Below are positions 45,657 through 55,873 of a stretch of DNA of 64,000 nt, piece after piece. Position numbers and translations under genes: made by a program. The stretch spans positions 4,743,001-4,807,000 of the forward strand of contig CATNEN010000033.1 of assembly GCA_950097015.1 (NCBI GenBank), read 5' to 3'. Position 1 is the stretch's first letter. Every line of letters begins with the position of its first letter. The notes under the pieces are model-generated. The model worked only from the letters and a program-made list of their open reading frames with translations, was not told the DNA's origin and ran no database searches. The stretch is from Macrostomum hystrix (Eukaryota; Platyhelminthes; Macrostomidae).

Positions 45657-46188
45657 AAGTATGACGGACTGGCAGGTGAAACCGTTCCCTGTGGGTTGCA
45701 GCTACTAGTCCACATCCAGACCGAGTATCGAGTTATCGGGCTTACTCATCAGTGAGAATAAAAGTAGCTCATTAGAGCTGGCTACAATCAAAACTTTTCA
45801 ATCTGATTTGGCTAATATAAGCTAAAGCTCAGAAGTCAAGTGGAGATAATTCCAATCCATTCTCTGATGGCTCATGACTCGTTGCATTCGAATCAATATC
45901 TAATAGTCTTGAGAATATTATCAGACACCCCGAGTTCAGCCTTCGGGAAGAAAAGCACCCGCATTAATTGATTGAGTTTTCCGCTCCTTCTCACTGACAA
46001 AGCAGCCCTGTGACACATGATTCCAGACAGCCGCACCCAGAAGCATACGCACCCGATCAATACTCAAAGTTAGGATTAGGCTTCATTCGATGTCACGGCC
46101 TGGGCGTAGTCTCAATTTAACGAACCGTTTCTCAAGACTACTTAAGCAACAGGTGGGAGAACTCAGCGACGTCCAACTCAATGTCAAA
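45657..46188. other. GPCR relic edge and upstream region of GPCR C
   Basis: 45657-45720 may hold a further scrap of the relic receptor on minus. The rest is AT-rich upstream sequence of GPCR C. It bears no resemblance to the GPCR B promoter, and I see no convincing TATA box. Confidence 0.4.
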
Positions 46189-48824
46189 ATGGCAGAACAA
46201 GCAGTCGCAGTGCTCAGTTTCGTTCTGCTGCTACAGTCCGCTGCTCAATTTGTGAACTACCAGCCCGGTCAGCTGATCTGCACACCTGGTGGCATTATTA
46301 ACCTGGCCGTGGTCGAGAGCACACAGTTCTACTGCGACAGACCCGACACGGCGATGACCGAGTCCGTCTTCCTGCGCAACCTGGCGCCTCACTTCGCGGC
46401 CAAGCTCGTCAACGCGAACTGGAGTAGACGGGGTCTGAGCATCGGCCTGTTGCATCTTGACCCTTGCTACTCTGACCGTCGTGTTGTCGACCTGTTGAAG
46501 CGGGTCAGGCCTGCATGGACCAGTCCCAATGGACTCGGCTTCGGAGGCGGATTCTGTCATCAGCAGGTAAACAGCCTCAGAGAACAGTTCTACTTTGTTC
46601 ACGCAGTCATCTCTGGTTGGAGGAGCAGCGAGACACAGCTAGTGTCCAGCCAGGTGTCTCTCTACTCCATGCCTCAGGTGGGCAACGAGTGCAGCAGCGA
46701 CGCTCTGTCCGACAAGTCGCTCTACCCAAACTTGTTCCGTCTGGTCGCACCAGACAGTTATCAGGCCAAAGCAGTGGTGGATCTTGTGCAGCATTTCAAC
46801 TGGACACTGGTGGGCATTGTGCACAGGGACGACGTTTATGGGAGGGGCCTGCTGCAGAACACTCGATTGCTGCTGCAACAAATTGGTAAGGCTAGGCCAA
46901 ACGTCTGTGTGGCCTTCACTCTAACAGTGAACATATTCCTCAAGATCGAAGATGTACAGGCTCAATTCATCAAGTTTCCGCACCTTCGAGCCTTTCTAAT
47001 ATTTGACTCTTTTGCTAGCCTTCCTGACTTTGTATATGACGCTATTAGCAGCCGAAACGGAATCATTGTGACAACCGACGCAAATTCCGCGGCTTACAAG
47101 AATTACACTTTGGGAGCGCTCTACATTTCGTTCCCGCGATTCGCCACACCCGACTTCATCCGGTTCTACCACTCACTCAATGCAAGCGAGGTTCTCGGAT
47201 TCCCATGGGGAGACCGTCTGCTCAGACTGCTCTTCAACTGCTCAACCGAGGAAGCGGCCGCATGCTGCTCAACTGGAAGCTGTCGAATCGGAGACAAGTC
47301 GAGCGTGTCGACGGACACGGTGGTGGCTCCAGTAGCCAGACTGCTTGACTCGATCAGCATCCTGGTCGCATGCATCGAGAGAGTGGCCATCATCGACTGC
47401 GCCGACGTGTGGCCGAACGTCACGGCCGTGAGTGCGTGCGTCACCGGTCAGAAGGTGATGAGGCTGTTGTCGAATTCCAGCTTCCCGTTCATGCGAACTG
47501 GAAACGTGAGCTTCGATGCCAATGGTGATGGATCTCCGGCGTACGAGGTTCGTCAAGAGCAGCCGGACGGTCGACTGACGAAGGTCGGGACGTGGACGGA
47601 GAGCTCGGGTCTTGTGCTGACCGGCTCGGACCTCACACCAATCCGTTGGTGGAGAAACTCGAGCTGGGACCCGCACCAACTGCAGCAGCAGGTGCCGAGC
47701 TCATTCTGCAGTGTTCCATGCAGTGCGGGTGAGATCAGACTTGACACTGACGCCTGCTGCTTCACATGCAAGGCCTGCTTCAAGCAGGAGGTCGTGTCCG
47801 TCGACGGCAGGTCGTGCTTGTCGTGTCCCGAGTTCCACTGGCCCAGTGCAGACCGACTGAGCTGCGACCCGATCTCGGTGTACGTGTGGCGAGACGGCAT
47901 GCAGTTTCCGTTGCTGCTTGCTAGTCTCGCAGTGCTGTTGATTTTCCTGCTCATTGTTTCGGCCATGTTCATCAACCAACGAGAGCACAAGCTCATCAAG
48001 GCCTCGTCGATTCACCTGTCCGTCACCTGCATGAGCGGCAACCTACTGGGCATTGTGTGTCTGGCTCTGTTCACAGCGGACAGCTCCGATGCAGTGTGCA
48101 ACGCTCTGAACTGCTCGTTCCAGCTCAGTCTGAGCGCCTGCTACGCCAGTCAGTTGGTGAAGACTCTGCGAGTTCACCTGATTTTCTCTGCGTCCACGAT
48201 GGGTCGTCCGGTTCCATGGCTCGCCAGACAGAAGCCGATGCTCATCGCGCTGACAACTGTTATCCTTGGGATGGTGAGTCTTTTCGCACATCAGCACTTG
48301 AGCAGTAATCCTGCTGAATCAGTTTCATTGTAGGTCATTCGAATGATCTGTTGCAGTGCGCTCTGCTCACCGTGGTGACGACACTCCGACCGCTCAGAGC
48401 GCAGCTCAACCAAATCGTGACAGATTCTCTGAAGCCGCCGTTCGTCGAGAGGAACTGCGCGATCGCGGCCACGGCGTTCTGGACGCCGCTGTGTTGCAAC
48501 CTGCTCATCCTGTCTGTCACCTGCGGCCTGTCGCTGAAGACGCGTTCTCTGCCCGACAACTTTCACGACACAAAGTGCATCTTGGCCAGCGGAGTTTCCG
48601 GCCTCTTCTTGTGGTCCGCCTTCGTTCCGTCCGCCCTCACGGCCAACTCGCTGACCACCGCGATGCTGCTACTCGCGTTCTCGTGCAGCCTCACCCACGC
48701 GCTGCTGCTCTCTATCCTGTTCGCACCGAAGCTGTACGCCGTATACGCGAGGTCCGACGCGGAGAACAACGTGCAGTTCTACGCGGCAAACACCGCAACT
48801 TCCGTCACTGTGTCGCGGTCTTAG
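46189..48824 (+). CDS. class C GPCR C (mGluR-like)
   Basis: Two exons, 46189-48273 and 48357-48824 (83-nt intron), 850 residues. Almost identical in DNA to receptor B except for 46882-47102 (residues about 232-305) and the last dozen codons. NCD3G keeps the family cysteine (SVPCSAGE) that is Arg in A and B. Domain order is as in B. An in-frame ATG at 46090 would add 33 residues without signal character, so the ATG at the signal peptide (MAEQAVAVLSFVLLL) is preferred; it is also where similarity to B starts. Confidence 0.92.
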
Positions 48825-48963
48825 TGGCGAAATCCACTCAGAGTGTGTGAAATTTTTGCGCCTGGCGTATTTGACCGTCAATCGTTTTGGTCACTTGTCT
48901 CTAAACTCTATATTTGCGTTTCCAGTAGAGTAGTTTTGGGCATCCGTCTCCTTTTGTACCATT

Positions 48964-49253
48964 TGTTTGTGAGCTTGTTCTCAACTATTGAAAAGAAACT
49001 AAGTAGGCCGTCAATTGAGCTTTGAAACTATAGGCTATAAACGACGCGGTCACTCTCAGCGCTGCTAACGACCAGTAGTCTATTTAAATCAATTTAATTG
49101 GGGTGGGCAAATAAACGTACATGCTGAAGTCCAAGAATGAGTTGCCGCCAGAGAGAAAATGACTCAGCGCATGGGGGGTAGAAATTGAGTACGCGTGCAA
49201 TAAATTTCAAATAATGAAAAATAATAATATATTGAAACATACTCTTTAAACCA
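48964..49253 (-). repeat. 3' LTR of BEL/Pao element
   Basis: 290 bp; ends TG..CA on plus; contains AATAAA at 49200. Confidence 0.93.
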
Positions 49254-50026
49254 TACTCCCCACCTTGACATGTCTATGGCAAAACCTGACTTGCATTCAA
49301 TACTGTAGTACAAGAATCATTGATACGTGCGCAGTGGAAGCTAGAGAGGTGTAGCAAGGCCCGTTGCAAGTGAACACTAATGACTAAATACGTTGCAACG
49401 GCACCGGAACAATTAGATTGGACAATTTAACTTTAGCTAAACAAAAAACCGCAAACGGGAAATCTAGTTAGCGTCAACATAGAACGTCAAAATTTAGTTG
49501 CAGTGGAAGCAAAATATAGCCTAAACGTTAGAAATTTTTTAATGAAAGCTAAATTACATTGATTGAAAACGACAAATATTTAATTAAACTGAAGCAAATG
49601 AATAATAAGCGAAAAAACGAGCAAAATTGTAAACAAAGATTCACCGCCACCAAACTTTTACTGAAAAGTACAGTGCAATTAAGCAAATAAAGTGCATGAC
49701 TCATTTTTTTTAACAATTGCAAGCAAATTGAAAGCAACTGAACTCTCACTAATTTAGCAAAGTACGAGTAGAAACATAATCACTTGAAACACTTCGTATA
49801 TAACTTTGGCGAAGATAATGAAAAACGCAAAATTTTAAACCGACAACCTGTTAACAATTCGCCGTGGACGCACAGTTGTCTCAATGGGACGACACATTAA
49901 ACCCTGAACACAATAAACACTCGAAAAAACACTACCTCACAAAGTCAAACAGTAACTTTAACTTCAACACAAAACTCTAGAAAAGTTTGCAGTCCATAAA
50001 TTGATCAGTCATTAGTTCACTCAAAT

Positions 50027-53000
50027 TCAATAAGTTATCAATGGGCACAGCTTGTTGATAGGCCTGATCAGCATCCTATCCGCCACTTGCACCTTCGCTA
50101 CTCGCACGTGGCCGTCGCTGCCCGGGTACACCTCCAGAACTCGAGCCAGCGGCCAGTGTCCCCGCGGGCTGTCATGGCAGACGTACAGAACGACATCGCC
50201 AGGCTTCAGGTCGGGCTGCACTCGCCGCCACTTGCTCCTAGCTCCGAGGCCGGGTAGCCACTCTCGCAACCACCGACGCCAGAACGCCTTCACCAGCTGC
50301 TGCACGTAACGCCACCGCTTGGTAGGATTGAACGCCTCATCAGCTGCGATCTCCGGTGCCAGCTGCCCGCCGACGTGTCCGTACAGAAAATGCGCCGGCG
50401 TCAGGACAGGATCGTCGCCCGGATGCGATGACTGGTATGTCAACGGCCGCGAGTTCAACAGCGACTCAGCTCCCGTAAACGCTGTCACCAGCTCCTCATC
50501 GCTGACTTCTGCTGTTGTCAGGATCGCACTGATCGCTTTCTTTGCCGACTTAATCATGGACTCGTGGACACCGCCGAAGTGCGGAGCTGCAGGTGGATTA
50601 AAATGCCACTTGATCGGCATGTGGCATGTGCGCAACTGCAATTCGTTCTTGTCCACCGACTTCCACAGCGCTTTCAATTCTTTGTCGGCTCCTACGAAAT
50701 TTGTTCCATTGTCTGAAAATATTTCTTGAATCTGACCTCGGCGGCTGATCATTCTAAATAGAGCATTAAGGAAACTGCTCGTATCAAGGCCGTACGCCAT
50801 CTCCAAGTGGACTGCACGCGTTGCCATGCACGTGAAGAGCGTCAAGTAACGCTTCTGCCGAACACGTCCTCGACCCTGCTTCGTCAGGAATGGTCCGCCG
50901 AAATCCACTGACACCTTCGTGAACGCTCTTAGTGGTTCTAGCCGATCTGGAGGCAATGGCGCCATTAACTGCGAAGCTGGCTTGGCTCTTCTTCTCTTGC
51001 ACTCCGAACACTTAGCTTCCCAATCTCGAATGGCTTCACGGCCTGCTGGAATCCAAAATCGCGCGGTCAATGCTGCGAGTACTTGATTGGTGCCGCCATG
51101 GTACGCTCTTTCGTGGTGGTGTTTGATGATCAGCTCTGTCACTGGATGGTGCTTTGGCAAAATAATCGGCGATCGGGTGCTAAAGGGCAGTGCTTCGGCT
51201 CGCTGCAGTCGGCTCTCCGAGCGGATCACGCCATTCGGATCGATTTTCGGATGCATGCCGGCCAGCTTGCTGCTCTCAACAACGCTCTTGTTCTTCTTCA
51301 AGGCGGAAAGCTCCGTACTAAATGCATCTTGCTGAGCTTCCTTGATGATTCTTAGCTCAGCATCCTCCAGCTCTGCCGGTTGTAGCTCTCCTCGAGTTCG
51401 GTGCTGTGGTTCGAAACGGCAGTTGTTGACGAACCGACTGATCCAAGCATTCAACCGCAAGAAGCGCAGCCAACTTGAGAACCTACTCGGGTCAAGCCGT
51501 TCTATTGTTCTGCGTTGCTCGCAGCTGACAAGATTCGCACTCAGGACCACCTCGGCCGCGACTGAATTCTTCTTAGAATTCCGCGTTTCTAGGCCCTCTG
51601 GTCGCTCTAGCACGGTGCTTGGCCATGCGCACTGCTCTTGATGCAGAAACTCCGGACCGCTCTTCCATGTCTGCTCCTCGGTCAGCTGACTGATTTTGGC
51701 TCCTCGTGACAGCAGATCCGCAGGATTGCACGCTGTCGGCACGTATCGCCACTGAATCGGATCAGTTGCCTGCTGGATTTCACCGACGCGATTCGCAACG
51801 AACGACTTGAAGAAACGGCCTCTGCCACGAATCCAGTACAGGACATTCATGCTGTCGGACCAGAAAACTGCGTCCTTGATGTTGATCTCCAGCGCCTTGG
51901 CAATCTTGACCGTAAGATGAAGCCCAACGACTGCTGCCATTAGCTCCAGCCTCGGGATGCTCATGGTTGCTACGGGTGCAACTCGAGACTTCGCCGCGAT
52001 GAGACGAACGGATGTTGAGAAGTCGGCATACTTGCATCTTAGATAGCACACCGCTCCGTAGGCCTTTTCAGAAGCGTCAACGAAACAGTGTAGCTGAGAC
52101 TGAGTAGGCACACTAGAGAGCTGCAGACAACGGTCAACTCGAAAGCAGTTCAAAGTCGCCAAGTCGTCGCACCATGCTTGGATTCTCTTTTGTAGGACTT
52201 CATCCGGCGCTTCATCCCAGTCAAGCCCGCTGCACCACAGCTCCTGAAGGAGAATTTTTGCCTGTGCCGTGAATGGTGCAATGAGGCCGAGAGGATCGTA
52301 AACTGACGCTAATCTCTTGAGTAGCTCCCTCTTCGACTTGACTGGACTCGACTTGCTATCAGCAGCAAAGGTGAACTCATCGTCTTCACCTTTCCAGACG
52401 ACTCCAAGCGTCTTCGAAACCGGCAACGGTTGTCCATCCAGGTTCACCTCCGCGACCCTATCCTCCGGGGCGACACGCGCAAGCAATTCTCTTGAGTTAG
52501 AGATCCACTTTCGGGCATGCATGCCAGCTCGCTCCCACAATTGACTGAGCTCCTGGTACAACTGAATGGCATCTGCGTCAGTTTTCTTAGAATCCAGACA
52601 GTCATCCATATAAGTCGACTGGAGTACCGTTTCTGCTGCAGCAGGAAACTCATGCTTCAACTTCTTCGCGTGCTCTTGTGTCACAAATTGCGCCAGAAAT
52701 GGTGAGCTCGTTGCTCCAAAAACGACTCTGTTGAACTCGAATGTCTGCGGTGCCTTCATCGGATCCATGTCCCGCCAAAGAAAACTGTGCGCTGCTCGAT
52801 CTTCTGGTGCGATCTCAATTTGCAGGTACATTTCAGAAATGTCGCAAGCAACTGCTACTGGATGTCTTCTGAAGCGCAGCAGAACGCCAACCAGATCTTG
52901 CTGAAGCTTCGGCCCTGCCAGCATCAGGCTGTTCAAAGACTGTTCGCCTCCCGCAGAAGCATCGAAGACGATGCGAACTTTTGTCGTTGCTTTGTCCATC

Positions 53001-55225
53001 CGTACTACTGGAAAATGCGGAAGGTAGTACCGGTTCGCAGGCTCTTGTTCATTTTGAAGCACCCTCCTGATGTAGCCAATTTTCTCATAGCGATCGATTA
53101 CATCCTGGTACTGCTTTGCTACTTCCAGGTCCTTCAAGAGCCGCTTCTCGGTGTTGCCTAGCCGCTTGATGGCCATCTCGAAGTTGTTGGTCTGGATCTT
53201 CACGTCCGCTCTCCATGGAACACCAACTTGGTAGCGCCCGTTGACGAACTTTAGTGACGACCTAGTACGCTCCAACGCAATCTGCTCTTCCTCTGTGACT
53301 AGAGCTGATTCCATTCGTTGAACCTCCTCCACCTCCCAGAATTGACGTAACAATGGCTCCAGGTTCTCAATCCTACTTCCACTGAAGAACGTATTTGCGA
53401 ACAATGAACGCTCCGAAACTTCATCAACCTTGCCGATGCACGTCCAACCCAAAGGCGTTAGTCGGGCTTGCGGATCTCCAGGCTTACCACAAACTTCCAG
53501 GCGGGATGAATGCAAGTCGGCATAGTCGACACCGATCAGCAGATCAACAATCGGCGGTGTCTGCATCTTCTCGAACGGAATGCTAGCCAAGTGCGGCCAC
53601 TTCGACGCCAATTTCTGCCAGTCTACGACTTCCATGCTTCCGGTGACACTGTCCGTCGTGAAAGCCGTGATCTGCTTACTGATCTGTCCATCCACACTCT
53701 CCAACGTGCATGTTACTGGCGCTGTCATAAAAGTCTCAACTTGTCCATTCATCACATTCACCTGAACTGATTCCTGCTTGCCTTGCAATCCCAGCTCTGC
53801 GGCGATCTCTGCATTCAAGTACGTCTTCGTGCTGGCGTCATCCAGCAAGGCGTTGACCTTCACCGCACGTCTATTCGACTTAAGAATGACTGGCACTGTT
53901 CGCAGCGACACTGCACTAGCCTCCCTGGACACCATAGTCACAGTTTCTGCTTTTGGCTGGTATTTCTCAGCTTGCTGCTTTGCCGCTGAAGCTGCCTCGG
54001 GCTTTTCTTTTGCCTCTGATCTTGCTGTTGAATGCAGCAAACGATGGTGTGTTTTGCTGCAACCGTCAATGCCACACTTGCGACCTCGTCGACAGTTCAT
54101 AGCACTGTGGCCATGTCCTAGACACCGGAAACAAGCCCTGGCTTCCTGAGCAGCTTTCCATCGATTTTCGGACGACAGCTTTGCAAACACTGGACACTTC
54201 CACAGTTCGTGCGGCTCCTTGCAAACAACACAAGAGTACCTCTCGCCTGAGCTTTTGCTTTGATGCATCACGTGGAAAGTCTTCTGCTTCCCTTCTTTCT
54301 TTGGTTGCTCCTGGTTGGAAGTGGCTACTCCGTGCACAATCTCTGCTGCCTGAGTCCGGAACTCGGACTCACGCAGCACCCATTCTCGAAGTGTCCTTAC
54401 ACCCTCTGCTTTCTCTTTCTCGAATAGCCAACGGCGAAACGCTGCGACCATCGGCTCTGGGAGCTTTTTCTGCAATCTAGCATACAGTAGGCCATCGCTG
54501 AGTTCGGTGTTCTTGCCAGCTTCTTCTAGATTAATAACAGCAACGTCTAAGAGATTCGCAAACTTCTTCAACTCCTCTGCACTATTCTGCTTCACAGGTG
54601 GAGAACTGTCTAATTCTTCTAAATAAAGAGCCAACTGCCTCCTCTTGCCACCATACTCTCGCTCCAGCCTCTCCTTCGCCGCCTCATACGCCGCTGCCGA
54701 GTGACCCAGGTGCTCGATCACTTTCAGCGCTGCTCCCTTCAGATACTGGCGCAGCTGAAGCAGCTTGAATTCCGGAGTTGCAGGCGCCCTATCAATGCAA
54801 GCCATAAAGGCTGCCTTCCACGCTTCATACTGCTGCTTGTCGCCATAAAAGGTAGGAATCTCCACTCTACGGAGCATCTTCCAGAGATCCTTCGATAGTT
54901 GCTGCTCTGAAGAATTGCCCACTCTACGCTCACAGCAGTCACCAGAAGCGCTGGCTAGATCATCGTCCTCCTTCTCGAAACCCCTTCGCTGGTTTGAAGA
55001 CAGGTAGCCAAACTCACCACTCCATCCTCTGTACGGATTTTGCTGCTGTTGACTTTGCAGGAGCTCCGGCGCCGCCTCGCTGAATCCGAATCGCTGGCCT
55101 CGGCTGGCTCCACACAGTGGCTGAGCCGCTGCTGCCGCTGCTGCCTCCTCAGGTGCCGCCGTAGCTGTAGTCGATGTTGTTCGCGGTGCTGTGCGGCCCA
55201 TGAGGTACCGCTGAACCGCCTGCAT
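50027..55225 (-). CDS. BEL/Pao gag-pol polyprotein
   Basis: 1732 residues from the first ATG, no internal stop. In order: gag-like domain (about 115-300), two zinc knuckles (CVVCKEPHELWKC and CFRCLGHGHSAMNC, about 330-390), aspartic protease (LLDDASTKTYLN, about 460), reverse transcriptase with YMDD (about 740-900), RNase H (FVDASEKAYGAVCY through FWSDSMNVLYW), integrase with an HHCC finger and catalytic SVDFGG, FSDNGTNF, then E, and the C-terminal domain typical of Pao (RWRYVQQLVKAFWRRW). The frame is open upstream of the ATG to about 55310. A separate short frame, 55308-55499, encodes what looks like the natural N-terminus but is offset by one base. Confidence 0.93.
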   Translation of the reverse strand: MQAVQRYLMGRTAPRTTSTTATAAPEEAAAAAAAQPLCGASRGQRFGFSEAAPELLQSQQQQNPYRGWSGEFGYLSSNQRRGFEKEDDDLASASGDCCERRVGNSSEQQLSKDLWKMLRRVEIPTFYGDKQQYEAWKAAFMACIDRAPATPEFKLLQLRQYLKGAALKVIEHLGHSAAAYEAAKERLEREYGGKRRQLALYLEELDSSPPVKQNSAEELKKFANLLDVAVINLEEAGKNTELSDGLLYARLQKKLPEPMVAAFRRWLFEKEKAEGVRTLREWVLRESEFRTQAAEIVHGVATSNQEQPKKEGKQKTFHVMHQSKSSGERYSCVVCKEPHELWKCPVFAKLSSENRWKAAQEARACFRCLGHGHSAMNCRRGRKCGIDGCSKTHHRLLHSTARSEAKEKPEAASAAKQQAEKYQPKAETVTMVSREASAVSLRTVPVILKSNRRAVKVNALLDDASTKTYLNAEIAAELGLQGKQESVQVNVMNGQVETFMTAPVTCTLESVDGQISKQITAFTTDSVTGSMEVVDWQKLASKWPHLASIPFEKMQTPPIVDLLIGVDYADLHSSRLEVCGKPGDPQARLTPLGWTCIGKVDEVSERSLFANTFFSGSRIENLEPLLRQFWEVEEVQRMESALVTEEEQIALERTRSSLKFVNGRYQVGVPWRADVKIQTNNFEMAIKRLGNTEKRLLKDLEVAKQYQDVIDRYEKIGYIRRVLQNEQEPANRYYLPHFPVVRMDKATTKVRIVFDASAGGEQSLNSLMLAGPKLQQDLVGVLLRFRRHPVAVACDISEMYLQIEIAPEDRAAHSFLWRDMDPMKAPQTFEFNRVVFGATSSPFLAQFVTQEHAKKLKHEFPAAAETVLQSTYMDDCLDSKKTDADAIQLYQELSQLWERAGMHARKWISNSRELLARVAPEDRVAEVNLDGQPLPVSKTLGVVWKGEDDEFTFAADSKSSPVKSKRELLKRLASVYDPLGLIAPFTAQAKILLQELWCSGLDWDEAPDEVLQKRIQAWCDDLATLNCFRVDRCLQLSSVPTQSQLHCFVDASEKAYGAVCYLRCKYADFSTSVRLIAAKSRVAPVATMSIPRLELMAAVVGLHLTVKIAKALEINIKDAVFWSDSMNVLYWIRGRGRFFKSFVANRVGEIQQATDPIQWRYVPTACNPADLLSRGAKISQLTEEQTWKSGPEFLHQEQCAWPSTVLERPEGLETRNSKKNSVAAEVVLSANLVSCEQRRTIERLDPSRFSSWLRFLRLNAWISRFVNNCRFEPQHRTRGELQPAELEDAELRIIKEAQQDAFSTELSALKKNKSVVESSKLAGMHPKIDPNGVIRSESRLQRAEALPFSTRSPIILPKHHPVTELIIKHHHERAYHGGTNQVLAALTARFWIPAGREAIRDWEAKCSECKRRRAKPASQLMAPLPPDRLEPLRAFTKVSVDFGGPFLTKQGRGRVRQKRYLTLFTCMATRAVHLEMAYGLDTSSFLNALFRMISRRGQIQEIFSDNGTNFVGADKELKALWKSVDKNELQLRTCHMPIKWHFNPPAAPHFGGVHESMIKSAKKAISAILTTAEVSDEELVTAFTGAESLLNSRPLTYQSSHPGDDPVLTPAHFLYGHVGGQLAPEIAADEAFNPTKRWRYVQQLVKAFWRRWLREWLPGLGARSKWRRVQPDLKPGDVVLYVCHDSPRGHWPLARVLEVYPGSDGHVRVAKVQVADRMLIRPINKLCPLITY

Positions 55226-55307
55226 AGCTGTTCTATAGTCGTCCTCGATTGTGTCGATCTCGTCGAGCAGCTTTTTCTGTGCCCCTGGATCCGGTTGCTG
55301 TTCTAGC

Positions 55308-55499
55308 TCATCGCAACGCTTTGGTGACGGTCTCGCATTCTCTCTGAATGGCCTCCTTTTCGTCTGTGATGAGCAACCACGAGAGCCTACTGCGGCTCTT
55401 GGTGAGTGCAGACTTGCACTTTGCCTTTTGTCGCCTAAGAGCGTTCAGCGATGACACGTCGAGCTCTGGCGGTTTCTTCTGTTCTTCATCGTCGCTCAT
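55308..55499 (-). CDS. short N-terminal gag frame of the BEL/Pao element
   Basis: 63 codons from an ATG with a coiled, charged sequence typical of the start of Pao gag (LRRQKAKCKSALTKSRSRLS). It overlaps the upstream extension of the main frame and is offset by +1. Either a one-base indel disabled the copy or the element uses a programmed shift. Confidence 0.6.
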   Translation of the reverse strand: MSDDEEQKKPPELDVSSLNALRRQKAKCKSALTKSRSRLSWLLITDEKEAIQRECETVTKALR

Positions 55500-55583
55500 T
55501 TCTGCCTACTGTATTGGCTAGCTCGGACTTGCACTATTATAAGCGATGTCTGGTGGCTTGACAAACCACGCTCTGCTACCAAA

Positions 55584-55873
55584 TGTTTGTGAGCTTGTTC
55601 TCAACTATTGAAAAGAAACTAAGTAGGCCGTCAATTGAGCTTTGAAACTATAGGCTATAAACGACGCGGTCACTCTCAGCGCTGCTAACGACCAGTAGTC
55701 TATTTAAATCAATTTAATTGGGGTGGGCAAATAAACGTACATGCTGAAGTCCAAGAATGAGTTGCCGCCAGAGAGAAAATGACTCAGCGCATGGGGGGTA
55801 GAAATTGAGTACGCGTGCAATAAATTTCAAATAATGAAAAATAATAATATATTGAAACATACTCTTTAAACCA
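55584..55873 (-). repeat. 5' LTR of BEL/Pao element
   Basis: Same sequence as 48964-49253. It is at the 5' end relative to the minus-strand coding frame. Confidence 0.93.

Larger units (their letters stand above)
48964..55873 (-). mobile_element. BEL/Pao LTR retrotransposon, full-length
   Basis: 6910 bp. The LTRs of 290 bp at 48964-49253 and 55584-55873 appear identical by eye. A 5-bp target duplication CCATT occurs at 48959-48963 and 55874-55878. A primer-binding site starting TGGTAGCAGAGC (55566-55581 on minus) lies two bases inside the 5' LTR, and a purine tract (49254-49265) precedes the 3' LTR. The interior carries one long pol frame. Matching LTRs mean a very recent insertion. Confidence 0.95.

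Noticed and set aside
46090-46188. Upstream start for GPCR C
   Set aside because: The added 33 residues would bury the signal peptide; similarity to receptor B starts at 46189.
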